Source: Dehalococcoidia bacterium (lineage in GTDB: Bacteria; Chloroflexota; Dehalococcoidia; GIF9; UBA5629). From it: 33,961 nt of DNA. Within the stretch, counting starts at the first letter, position 1. Every line of letters starts with the position of its first letter. A model generated the notes under the pieces. It made no database searches. It was given only the letters and a program-made list of their open reading frames with translations, and was not told where the DNA came from. The position numbers were made by a program, and so were the translations under genes. The stretch covers positions 1 to 33,961 of the forward strand of contig JAFGHL010000120.1 of NCBI GenBank assembly GCA_016930155.1, written 5' to 3'. This document shows, piece by piece, positions 24,207 to 31,467 of this stretch.

Positions 24207-24717
24207 TAATTTTCAGCTCCGCAAGTATTTTTTTTACCACGCCCTCGATATCGAGCGTCGAAGTGTCTATCGTCAGGTCGGCTGCCGCCTCGTATAAAGG
24301 TATCCTGTGTTTAAGCAGGCTGTCCATGGCCGAGGCGGGATCGAATACCTGAAGCAGGGGACGCCTCTCAGGGCTGTTCAATACACGTCGCAGCAGGATG
24401 GAGGGCTTGGCCGATAGATATACGATAGTTGCATTGCGCTTGAGCGCCCCGATGTTGGACTGATCAAGGACCACACCGCCCCCGCAGGCGATCACCGTAT
24501 TTTCTCTGCCGATGACCTCATTGACGGTCTCAGACTCGATACGCCGGAAGGCGTCCTCCCCGTCGTATGAAAAAATCCGGGATATCGACATCCCGGCTTT
24601 TTGCTGTATCCGAGTATCCAAATCGATGAAATCCATTCCGGAGGCCGCCGACAGCGTCCTGCCGACGGTGGATTTGCCGGCTCCCATAAATCCGATTAAA
24701 GCGATATTACTTTGCAT
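24175..24717 (-). CDS. aroK: Shikimate kinase
   Basis: The 180-aa P-loop kinase phosphorylates shikimate at O3. Walker A GFMGAGKST (9-17), the shikimate-binding DLDTRI (acidic pair near 32-34) and FRRIE (arginine near 58), ACGGGVVL and the lid region with RRPLL are all seen. Length is usual. It overlaps aroE by 11 nt upstream and aroA by 32 nt downstream, the longest overlap in the operon. Confidence 0.95.
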   Translation of the reverse strand: MQSNIALIGFMGAGKSTVGRTLSAASGMDFIDLDTRIQQKAGMSISRIFSYDGEDAFRRIESETVNEVIGRENTVIACGGGVVLDQSNIGALKRNATIVYLSAKPSILLRRVLNSPERRPLLQVFDPASAMDSLLKHRIPLYEAAADLTIDTSTLDIEGVVKKILAELKINESHDLPKHD

Positions 24718-25579
24718 AGCGTTTCATTGCCTGGACGGCCGCCCGGCGCATCACATCGACCGGCGCTCTGCAGCCGGTCCATATCTCGAATGACAGCGCC
24801 CCCTGCCATGCCAGCATATTCAACCCTCCAATAATCCTGGCCCCGGCTTTCTCCGCATCCCTGAGCAGCCTGGTTACGACCGGATTATATACGATATCGA
24901 CCACGATGTGCCTGCGCTCCAGCAGTTTGCCGTTGACCGGGCTCTCGCCGGCATGCGGGGCCATTCCCAGGCTGGTGGCGTTCACCAGCAGGTCGGCCCT
25001 GGCCAGCGATTTGGTAAGGTTGTCCGGATTCAGTTCCAGCGCCGCGAATGTGCGGCCGGTATATTTCGCCATGTCCTCCGCGCAGTCCCGTGCTTTCTGT
25101 AGGGTCCTGTTGAGGATGGTGATATCGCTGCCGAGTGAAGCCAGCGCGAAGCAGACGGCCCTGGAGGCGCCCCCCGCGCCGAGAACAACTGCATGCAGGC
25201 TGTGAGTCTCTATGCCCTGCTCCTTCAGCAGGCGCAGGAAACCCTCCGCATCGGTATTGCCGCCGGTCAACCTCCCGTCTTTATTATGAACAACGTTTAC
25301 TGCGCCGATGCGCTGCGCCAGCGGATCGACCTCATCCAGCAGGGGTATAATCGACACCTTGTGCGGGATGGTGATGTTCATGCCCGCCATATGCAGCGCC
25401 CTGATGCCTTCGACGGCGCTCGCCAGCCTGTCTCTGCTGACCCTGAAGGGTAAATAAACATAGTTGAGCCCCAGTTTGCGAAAGGCGGCATTGTGCATGG
25501 CGGGTGAGACGCTGTGTTCCACCGGATCCCCCATCACACCGCATACCAGTTTTCGGCCGTTCAATTCAAAGCCTGTCAT
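24707..25579 (-). CDS. aroE: Shikimate 5-dehydrogenase
   Basis: The 290-aa enzyme reduces 3-dehydroshikimate to shikimate with NADPH. It has HSVSPAMHNAAF (shikimate binding), NITIPHKV with the catalytic lysine, GGNTDAEGF with the catalytic aspartate, the nucleotide motif VLGAGGASRA, LNRT, and a C-terminal GGLNMLAWQGALSFE. The ATG at 25579 overlaps the aroD stop as TGATG; a GTG one codon earlier is also possible. The LNRT segment after the nucleotide fold fits AroE rather than the YdiB type. Confidence 0.95.
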   Translation of the reverse strand: MTGFELNGRKLVCGVMGDPVEHSVSPAMHNAAFRKLGLNYVYLPFRVSRDRLASAVEGIRALHMAGMNITIPHKVSIIPLLDEVDPLAQRIGAVNVVHNKDGRLTGGNTDAEGFLRLLKEQGIETHSLHAVVLGAGGASRAVCFALASLGSDITILNRTLQKARDCAEDMAKYTGRTFAALELNPDNLTKSLARADLLVNATSLGMAPHAGESPVNGKLLERRHIVVDIVYNPVVTRLLRDAEKAGARIIGGLNMLAWQGALSFEIWTGCRAPVDVMRRAAVQAMKRYAK

Positions 25580-26232
25580 CACGCCATCGTCCCGTAAATC
25601 CTGCGCAGGAACTCCACGCTCAGCTGCCCGGGGGCGGAGCCTCCGGTCTTATCCATTGAGGCATAGGTCAGGTAGCCGCCCGCCAGGGGCGAAAGGACGC
25701 GGCTGAGCGTCCCCGCAGTGCCCATGGCAAAAGAGATTATATCGATCCCCGGGAAGCGGCCCGGCAGTTCGAGCACGACCAGGTTGTCGTCGATATCTCC
25801 AGCCATTGTAACCACCTTGCAGATATCCGCTCCCGCGGCGAGCTGCTGTTTTACGATGATGGATAACTGCTCCGGCGGGGGTGTTTCATACCAGTTGTGA
25901 TAGGAGATCAGGCAACCGGCGCTGCTTTTTATACGTTTAGCCGTATCTTTCAGCGAAGGGCAGTCCAGCTCGATATCCACCATACCGGCGCCCAGCTCAA
26001 TCGCCCGCAGCAGTTTGATGATGCGTTCCTCCTCGCTGCCGGCGAATTTTCCGCGGTGCGAGATGTCCCGCATGGTGGCTATCCAGGGCTTATGTATTTG
26101 CGATACAATCTCCTGCCAGCCATCGCCCACCAGGTCCATGCGCAGCTCAAACAGATCCGACAGAGGTTCCACCCTTTTGAGGGCTGCCAGGTCGCCGCTC
26201 GTGATCACAGTGCAGATTCTGGGGCTATGCAT
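25579..26232 (-). CDS. aroD: 3-dehydroquinate dehydratase, type I
   Basis: The 217-aa TIM-barrel enzyme converts 3-dehydroquinate to 3-dehydroshikimate through a Schiff base. The catalytic lysine is K139 in GADICKVVTMA and the partner histidine is H112 in LISYHNW. ELRMDL near residue 29-34 and SFAMGTAGTLSR are further family marks. The chain is at the short end of the type I range (about 220-250 aa). The start ATG at 26232 overlaps the aroB end by 8 nt; the 20 residues of upstream open frame are inside aroB and unlike the family. Confidence 0.94.
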   Translation of the reverse strand: MHSPRICTVITSGDLAALKRVEPLSDLFELRMDLVGDGWQEIVSQIHKPWIATMRDISHRGKFAGSEEERIIKLLRAIELGAGMVDIELDCPSLKDTAKRIKSSAGCLISYHNWYETPPPEQLSIIVKQQLAAGADICKVVTMAGDIDDNLVVLELPGRFPGIDIISFAMGTAGTLSRVLSPLAGGYLTYASMDKTGGSAPGQLSVEFLRRIYGTMA

Positions 26233-27307
26233 TATCGTTCTCCAGCACGTCGACGGCCAGTGCGAAGCTGACGTCGCTCGATATGAAGACACGGCCTATC
26301 CTTTGCGGCAGGATGAACCTGGTTTTGCCGTCGACCACTTTCTTATCATGGTCCATGGCATGCAGCACCCTGGACATGTCCACCTGGGGCATGCGCGCCG
26401 GCAACCCCGCCCTCAGCAGCAGGTCTTTCAGACTGGCGAGGTCTTTGGATGGGAATATGCCCAGACGGTTTGAGATTGTTGAGGCTTTGACCATGCCTAT
26501 GGCCACAGCCTGGCCGTGCCCTATCTTGAAATCCATTGCTGCCTCTATGGCGTGGCCTATGGTATGGCCGAAGTTCAGTATATTGCGCAGCCCGGTGTCG
26601 CGCTCATCTTTTTCCACGATGCGGGCTTTGATGTGCACGCAGCGCTGGACCACCTCCTCCAGCAGGTCGTTCTCAAGCGCGCGGATAGCGTCCATCTTTC
26701 TCTCGAGCAGGTTGAAAAAGGGCCGGTCGCGGATCATCCCGTATTTGATCACCTCGGCCAGGCCGTTGCTGATCTCCTTGGGCGGAAGGCTGCCCAGCGT
26801 ATATGTGTCCGCGATGACCATCTCCGGATGATGAAAGACGCCGATATTGTTTTTCACCGGGCCGTGGTCCACCGCCGTTTTACCCCCCAGGCTGCTGTCC
26901 ACCTGCGCCAGCAGCGTGGTGGGTAGGGCCACCAGGGGCAGGCCCCCCATGTAGGTGGCTGCCACGAATCCCGCCAGGTCGCCTATCACTCCTCCTCCCA
27001 GCGCCAGCACGGGAGTAGACCGTTCCGCCCGGGCGTTTTGCATACCGCCGTAGAGCCTGGCAGCGGTATCGAGGGATTTATGCTGTTCCCCCTCGGCAAC
27101 CAGCAGCGTCACGGTTTTAAAGCCCTCTTTCTCCAGGGCCTGCCTGACCATGCTGCCGTACAGCCGGTCGATATCCGGATTGCTGATAATAACAGCCTTT
27201 TCGCCCTTAAACCTTTCCCTGGCCCACCTGCCCGCATGGTACAGCAGGCCGCCGCCGATGCGCACATCGTAAGCTTCCTTGCCGGGCCTGATCCTTATTG
27301 TCCTCAA
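26225..27307 (-). CDS. aroB: 3-dehydroquinate synthase
   Basis: The 360-aa NAD- and metal-dependent enzyme cyclises DAHP to 3-dehydroquinate. Visible are the nucleotide-binding GGGVIGDLAGFVAATYMGG, ALPTTLLAQVDSSLGGKTAV, KYGMIRD and the metal-binding NFGHTIGHAIEAA. The start is taken as TTG at 27307, as no ATG or GTG is near the family start. AGGTGG lies about 9-10 nt upstream, in the 16-nt gap after aroF. A TTG start would lower its translation relative to its neighbours. Confidence 0.92.
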   Translation of the reverse strand: MRTIRIRPGKEAYDVRIGGGLLYHAGRWARERFKGEKAVIISNPDIDRLYGSMVRQALEKEGFKTVTLLVAEGEQHKSLDTAARLYGGMQNARAERSTPVLALGGGVIGDLAGFVAATYMGGLPLVALPTTLLAQVDSSLGGKTAVDHGPVKNNIGVFHHPEMVIADTYTLGSLPPKEISNGLAEVIKYGMIRDRPFFNLLERKMDAIRALENDLLEEVVQRCVHIKARIVEKDERDTGLRNILNFGHTIGHAIEAAMDFKIGHGQAVAIGMVKASTISNRLGIFPSKDLASLKDLLLRAGLPARMPQVDMSRVLHAMDHDKKVVDGKTRFILPQRIGRVFISSDVSFALAVDVLENDNA

Positions 27308-27323
27308 CCTTCGATACCACCTG

Positions 27324-28391
27324 TCAGTTTACGGATTTCGAGGATACCATGCCGTGTATCTCACGGCAGGCCTTTATTATATCCTGTAATTCGCCGGGCG
27401 TAATTGTCTGCCGGCCGTCGACGATGGCCTCCTGCGGATTATAGTGCACCTCGATCATCAATCCGTCGGCGCCTGCGGCTACAGCTGCGCAGCTCATACT
27501 GAAGATCAGGTCGCGCCGGCCTGTGCTGTGGCTGGGATCGATAATCACCGGCAGGTATGTCTCCTTTTTGATAACCGGCACTGCCGCCAGGTCCAGAGTG
27601 TAGCGCGTGTACTCCTTGCCCTTGCCCACCGGCACGATGCCGCGCTCGCAAAGGATGATGTCCTTGTTGCCCTCGGCGGCGATGTAATCCGCGAATGAGA
27701 GGAACTCCTCTATGCCGGCGCCGAAATGCCTTTTGAGCAATATGGGCCTGTTCTTCTTGCCGACCTTGGCCAGCAAATCCTGGTTGTACATATTGCGCGA
27801 ACCGATCTGAAGTATATCGACATATTCAGCCGCCAGGTCTACATGGTCCTCGCCCCTGACCTCGGTGACCACGGGCAATCCGTACTCTTTGCCGGCGTCG
27901 CGCATCCATTTGAGCGCCTGTTCGGCGCTTTTCATGTCGCCACCGCCCAGTCCCTGGAAGGAGTGGACCGAGCTCCTGGGTTTGAATATACCTCCTCTCA
28001 GAATGTGCGCGCCGGCCTTTTTGATGCTCTCTGCGATCATGTAGAGCTGTTTTTTGTTCTCCACCGCACAGGGCCCGGCCATGATGATGGGTTCACCGTT
28101 GCCGATATGTATGTTACCTATATCGATGGTGCGGCGCAGCCCGCCGCTGCCGTCGGCTGCGCGCCCGTACTCCCTGCTGATCAGCTTGTATGGGGTTTCG
28201 ATTTTGACCACCTCCTTGACGCCCGGCAGTATGGCGAAGTTATCGAAGGGCACCTTCCTCTCATCTCCCACCAGTCCTATGACTGTCCTGAAATCCCCCC
28301 GTGAGACATCCGCCTTGAGGCCGTGCACCTTGATCTCTTTGATCACGTTCTTGATCTCCTCTTCCGTAGCGTCGCGTTTCATTATCATCAT
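27324..28391 (-). CDS. aroF: 3-deoxy-7-phosphoheptulonate (DAHP) synthase, type I-beta
   Basis: The 355-aa enzyme condenses PEP and erythrose 4-phosphate, the first and committed step of the aromatic pathway. An N-terminal ferredoxin-like regulatory domain (about 1-90), like that of the Thermotoga enzyme, precedes the barrel. Barrel motifs include [47 protein letters not shown] and [11 protein letters not shown]. The N-terminal domain in relatives binds Tyr or Phe, so protein-level feedback is probable. AGGGAGG lies 10 nt before the ATG. It is the first gene of the nine-gene operon and lies directly behind an attenuator (28421-28574), so its transcription is predicted to depend on charged aromatic tRNAs. 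Confidence 0.95.
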   Translation of the reverse strand: MMIMKRDATEEEIKNVIKEIKVHGLKADVSRGDFRTVIGLVGDERKVPFDNFAILPGVKEVVKIETPYKLISREYGRAADGSGGLRRTIDIGNIHIGNGEPIIMAGPCAVENKKQLYMIAESIKKAGAHILRGGIFKPRSSVHSFQGLGGGDMKSAEQALKWMRDAGKEYGLPVVTEVRGEDHVDLAAEYVDILQIGSRNMYNQDLLAKVGKKNRPILLKRHFGAGIEEFLSFADYIAAEGNKDIILCERGIVPVGKGKEYTRYTLDLAAVPVIKKETYLPVIIDPSHSTGRRDLIFSMSCAAVAAGADGLMIEVHYNPQEAIVDGRQTITPGELQDIIKACREIHGMVSSKSVN

Positions 28392-28420
28392 TGTATGTGT
28401 ACCTCCCTTATATTTTGTGT

Positions 28421-28456
28421 AAAAAAAGAAGGGCCCTCCGCCTGGAGGGCCCTTCT
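28421..28456 (-). terminator. Attenuator terminator hairpin ahead of aroF
   Basis: On the minus strand AGAAGGGCCCTCC (28456-28444) pairs perfectly with its 13-nt complement (28439-28427) around the loop AGGC, and is followed at once by seven T residues (28427-28421). The aroF start lies 30 nt further on, so unless this stem is prevented from forming the whole aromatic operon is not transcribed. Confidence 0.93.
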
Positions 28457-28523
28457 CGATCTTCTTACTTACAGCTACTTAAAATTCAGGTATGTTGCAT
28501 CGTCCCCCAGGCAGTCTGCCGGG
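28438..28523 (-). promoter_or_regulatory. Attenuator arms 1-2-3 (pause and antiterminator pairings)
   Basis: Three segments can pair in exclusive ways. Arm 1 (about 28523-28517, CCCGGCA) pairs with arm 2 (about 28513-28507) in a small hairpin. Arm 2 extended, CTGCCTGGGGG (28514-28504), can instead pair with CCCTCCAGGCGG (28449-28438) over 11 positions with two G-U pairs; this uses up the loop and left arm of the terminator. A ribosome waiting on codons 15-16 of the leader peptide would cover arm 1 and leave arm 2 free, favouring readthrough. Pairings were worked out by eye. Confidence 0.75.
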
Positions 28524-28574
28524 CGTAAAATAATAATAGGCGTAAAACCAGCGGGACAGTATGCAATTAACCAT
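28479..28574 (-). CDS. Aromatic-codon leader peptide of the aro operon attenuator
   Basis: A 31-codon frame opens with ATG at 28574 and ends with TAA at 28479. Codons 8-16 read R-W-F-Y-A-Y-Y-Y-F: seven aromatic codons in a run of eight, covering Trp (TGG), Phe (TTT twice) and Tyr (TAC, then TAT three times). The stop codon lies 22 nt before the terminator stem. This is the arrangement of trpL/pheL-type leader peptides, in which ribosome stalling at codons for a scarce amino acid switches off termination. The frame is preceded by a TTGACA/extended -10 promoter whose predicted start falls on or next to the ATG, so it is probably leaderless; no Shine-Dalgarno is present. Function is inferred; codon content and position are directly seen. 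Confidence 0.88.
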   Translation of the reverse strand: MVNCILSRWFYAYYYFTPGRLPGGRCNIPEF

Positions 28575-28581
28575 GGAGTAA

Positions 28582-28610
28582 ACACTAACATAGAATTACA
28601 GGTATGTCAA
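28582..28610 (-). promoter_or_regulatory. Promoter of the aromatic operon
   Basis: On the minus strand a perfect TTGACA (28610-28605) lies 17 bp from TAGTGT (28587-28582), which is preceded by the TG of an extended -10 (TGT-TAGTGT). Seven bases separate the -10 box from the leader-peptide ATG. Confidence 0.7.
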
Positions 28611-28612
28611 AA

Positions 28613-28626
28613 TGCCCGCTCGGGCA
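28613..28626. repeat. Palindrome between the divergent aro and P-ATPase promoters
   Basis: TGCCCG-CT-CGGGCA is a perfect 6-bp inverted repeat with a 2-bp centre. It adjoins the aro -35 box on one side and covers the -35 position and part of the spacer of the P-ATPase promoter on the other. This position suits an operator; the regulator is unknown. Confidence 0.5.
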
Positions 28627-28632
28627 CGCAAC

Positions 28633-28641
28633 TGCTATAAT
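28633..28641 (+). promoter_or_regulatory. Extended -10 promoter of the P-type ATPase gene
   Basis: TGC-TATAAT is a perfect extended -10 with no -35 box; the expected -35 position is occupied by the palindrome at 28613-28626. Transcription would start near 28648, about 34 nt before the ATG. Confidence 0.6.
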
Positions 28642-28681
28642 TATGCGTTGATCCGTACGATATCACCAAAGGAAGCCTTAA

Positions 28682-31384
28682 ATGAATTCTGATAAGAAAG
28701 ATGTCTGGTATAACCTGACGGCTGATGAAACACTGGTCAGATTAGATTCCCGAAAAGAAGGCCTGAGCCATGAAGAGGCCACCGCCAGGCTTGAGAAATA
28801 CGGGTACAACGAGCTGGAGGGTGACGACAGCGTGTCGGCCTGGCGTCTTTTACTGGAGCAATTTAAGAACGTCCTGATCATCATACTGCTGATAGCAGTC
28901 GCACTCTCCGCCTTCCTGGGTGAGACCACCGACGCCATCGTAATTTTCATTATCATAGTCTTTGCCGCCGGGCTGGGCTTTTTCCAGGAGTACCGGGCGG
29001 GACGCGCCATACAGGCGCTCAAGCGTATGGCGGCGCCGCTGGCCTCGGTGCTGAGGGGTGGGGTGGAGACCGATGTGCCCGCCAGGGAGCTGGCGCCGGG
29101 CGATGTTATCCTGCTGACCATGGGCGACATGGTGCCCGCCGACGCCCGCATTATCGAGGAGGTCAACCTGAGGACCAACGAGGCGCCGCTAACCGGGGAG
29201 TCCAATGCTGTGGAGAAAAACTGCGGCTGCATGGCCTGTGATGTCAACCTGGGCGACAGGACCAACATGGTATTTTGCGGGACTGTGGCTGTCTACGGCA
29301 GGGGCAAAGCCGTGGTGGTGGAAACGGGCAGCGGGACTGAGTTTGGAAAAATCGCCCGCATGCTGAAGGAGGTCAAGGAGGAGAGGACACCGCTGCAGGT
29401 CAACCTGGACAGCATCGGCAAATATATCGCCATTGGCGCGCTGATACTGTGCGCCGTGCTGGCCGGCATGGGCATCTGGCGCGGGCATCCGCCGCTGGAG
29501 ATGCTTATCTGGGGCGTGAGCCTGGCTGTGGCGGCTGTTCCCGAGGCGCTGCCTGCTGTTGTGACCATATCTCTGGCGCTGGGCGTCAGGCGCATGGTCA
29601 AGCGCCACGCGCTGGTGCGCCGTCTATCGGCTGTCGAGACGCTGGGATGTACTACCGTGATCTGTTCCGATAAGACCGGCACGCTGACCGAGGACCAGAT
29701 GACGATGAAAAAGGTCTTTCTGGACGGGCGGTTTATCGACATCACCGGCACGGGCTATGAGCCTGTGGGAGAATTTTACAGCGACGGCAGGGCACTGGAC
29801 CCGGCCGATGCCGTACTGCAAAAGTATTTGAAGGCGGCCAACCTCTGCGCCAACGCCAAGCTCTACCGGGAGGACGACCGCTGGAAGATCAAGGGTGATC
29901 CCACGGAGGGCGCCTTCCTGGTGGCGGCAGCCAAGGCGGGCCTGATGGATTACCAGGCCGGAAACGATAATCCGCTGGTCGGCGAGATACCCTTCACGTC
30001 GGAGACCAAAAGGATGGTGGTCGCCTACAGGGAGCCGGATGGAGTCGTGGCCTATTCCAACGGCGCGGCCGAGGTTATTTTGAATGCCTGCGACTATATT
30101 TACCGGGACGGGCGCGAGGTCAGGCTGGATGGGGATGAGCGGGCCAGAGTCCAAAACACCATCCATCAAATGGCAGGGGAAGCTCTCAGGGTGCTGGGCA
30201 CCGCGTATAAGCTGCTGCCGGACGAGTTCAGTTTGGACGAATCCGCCATCCGCGGAATGGTTCTACTGGGGTTGGGTGGTATGATAGATCCGCCTCGTGC
30301 GGAGGCGAAGGGGTCCATCGGGGTATGCGACCAGGCCGGGATCAGGACCATTATGATAACAGGCGACCATAAGCTGACGGCGGTTACCATCGCCGGCGAG
30401 CTGGGCATAATGAAGGGAGGGATGGCGCTGACGGGTGACGAGATAAATCAAATGCCTGCGGATGAGTTCAATCGTACGGCGGAAAAAGTGGATGTATATG
30501 CCAGGGTTTCGCCGGAGCATAAGCTGCGCGTGGTGGAGGCGCTGGCCCGCAAAGGTCACGTAGTAGCCATGACAGGCGACGGCGTCAACGATGCGCCCGC
30601 GCTCAAGAAAGCGGATATAGGCATAGCCATGGGAATTAAAGGCACTGACGTTACCCGTGAAGCCGCCGATATGATCCTGACCGACGATAACTTCGCCTCA
30701 ATCGTGGCGGCGGTGGAGGAGGGGCGGGCCATCTATGACAATATCAAGAAATATCTGGTCTTCCTGCTTTCCTGCAACCTCGGTGAGATACTGCTGATGG
30801 CCACCGCCATACTGCTGGGTCCTTTGCTGGGTATACCGGGAGGAGCGCTGCCGCTGATCGCGGTGCAGATACTCTACGTTAACCTGGCGACGGATGGGTT
30901 GCCGGCGCTGGCCCTGGCTGTTGACCCTTACTCCAAAGATGTCATGTTCAGGAAGCCGCGGCCCAGAAACCAGACCGTCTTTACCCGTAATACGGTCAGC
31001 TATATGGTTATCATGGGGGTTTGGACCTGTATCGCCGCCATCTCCGTTTTCGTATGGGCCCTGAACCGGGGAGAGAGTCTGCTGGAGGCGCAGAGCCTGT
31101 GCTTTGTTACCCTCATCATCATCCAGTTCCTCAACGCTTTTAATTGCCGTTCACTGGAGCGGTCGCTTTTCAACCTCGGCGTCAATCAGAACAGATGGCT
31201 GCTGGCCGCTGTTGGATGGGAGCTTGCGCTGCTCTTACTTGTAGTCTATGTTCCCTTTCTGCAGGGTGCTTTCAACACCTTTGCCCTGACTATCGAGGAC
31301 TGGATTGTGGCAGTGTCCGGCGCGTTGACTATAGTCGTGGTAGCCGAGATCTACAAGTTGATTTCCGTCCGGTTCAACAGGTGA
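28682..31384 (+). CDS. Calcium-type cation-transporting P-type ATPase (P2A-like)
   Basis: The 900-aa membrane pump has the N-terminal cation-ATPase domain (WYNLTADETLVRLDS), actuator motif LTGES, and a TM4 cation-site segment AAVPEALPAVVT. Phosphorylated D330 is in CSDKTGTLT, the nucleotide domain has KGDPTEGA, and MTGDGVNDAPALK and the TM6 NLATDGLPALAL follow before four C-terminal helices. TM4 E plus TM6 N..TD is the Ca2+-site pattern of SERCA and of bacterial LMCA1-like pumps, so Ca2+ export is likely and Mn2+ is possible. AAGGAAG lies before the ATG. It is transcribed divergently from the aro operon, sharing a palindrome-bearing promoter region. It has no partner gene downstream. Confidence 0.92.
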   Translation: MNSDKKDVWYNLTADETLVRLDSRKEGLSHEEATARLEKYGYNELEGDDSVSAWRLLLEQFKNVLIIILLIAVALSAFLGETTDAIVIFIIIVFAAGLGFFQEYRAGRAIQALKRMAAPLASVLRGGVETDVPARELAPGDVILLTMGDMVPADARIIEEVNLRTNEAPLTGESNAVEKNCGCMACDVNLGDRTNMVFCGTVAVYGRGKAVVVETGSGTEFGKIARMLKEVKEERTPLQVNLDSIGKYIAIGALILCAVLAGMGIWRGHPPLEMLIWGVSLAVAAVPEALPAVVTISLALGVRRMVKRHALVRRLSAVETLGCTTVICSDKTGTLTEDQMTMKKVFLDGRFIDITGTGYEPVGEFYSDGRALDPADAVLQKYLKAANLCANAKLYREDDRWKIKGDPTEGAFLVAAAKAGLMDYQAGNDNPLVGEIPFTSETKRMVVAYREPDGVVAYSNGAAEVILNACDYIYRDGREVRLDGDERARVQNTIHQMAGEALRVLGTAYKLLPDEFSLDESAIRGMVLLGLGGMIDPPRAEAKGSIGVCDQAGIRTIMITGDHKLTAVTIAGELGIMKGGMALTGDEINQMPADEFNRTAEKVDVYARVSPEHKLRVVEALARKGHVVAMTGDGVNDAPALKKADIGIAMGIKGTDVTREAADMILTDDNFASIVAAVEEGRAIYDNIKKYLVFLLSCNLGEILLMATAILLGPLLGIPGGALPLIAVQILYVNLATDGLPALALAVDPYSKDVMFRKPRPRNQTVFTRNTVSYMVIMGVWTCIAAISVFVWALNRGESLLEAQSLCFVTLIIIQFLNAFNCRSLERSLFNLGVNQNRWLLAAVGWELALLLLVVYVPFLQGAFNTFALTIEDWIVAVSGALTIVVVAEIYKLISVRFNR

Positions 31385-31403
31385 CGTCCTGCTGCCGGCA
31401 GAC

Positions 31404-31441
31404 GTAGGGGCGGACCTTCAGGTCCGCCCGCAAAGCGGGAT
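31404..31441. repeat. Palindromic intergenic repeat-like unit
   Basis: GTAGGGGCGGACC-TTCA-GGTCCGCCC holds a perfect 9-bp stem (31408-31416 with 31421-31429), overlapped by a second stem CCCGC-AAA-GCGGG (31427-31439). Units beginning GTAGGGGC are, from general knowledge, often dispersed in intergenic regions of Chloroflexota and some Firmicutes. Only this copy is seen in the window. It lies between convergent genes, so it may also help end transcription, but no T-tract follows. Confidence 0.55.
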
Positions 31442-31467
31442 GTCTCAGATACGTGTAGCTTTGGAGG

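Noticed and set aside
26233-26292. Upstream start for aroD giving 20 extra residues
   Set aside because: The extension lies inside aroB and is unlike type I dehydroquinate dehydratases.
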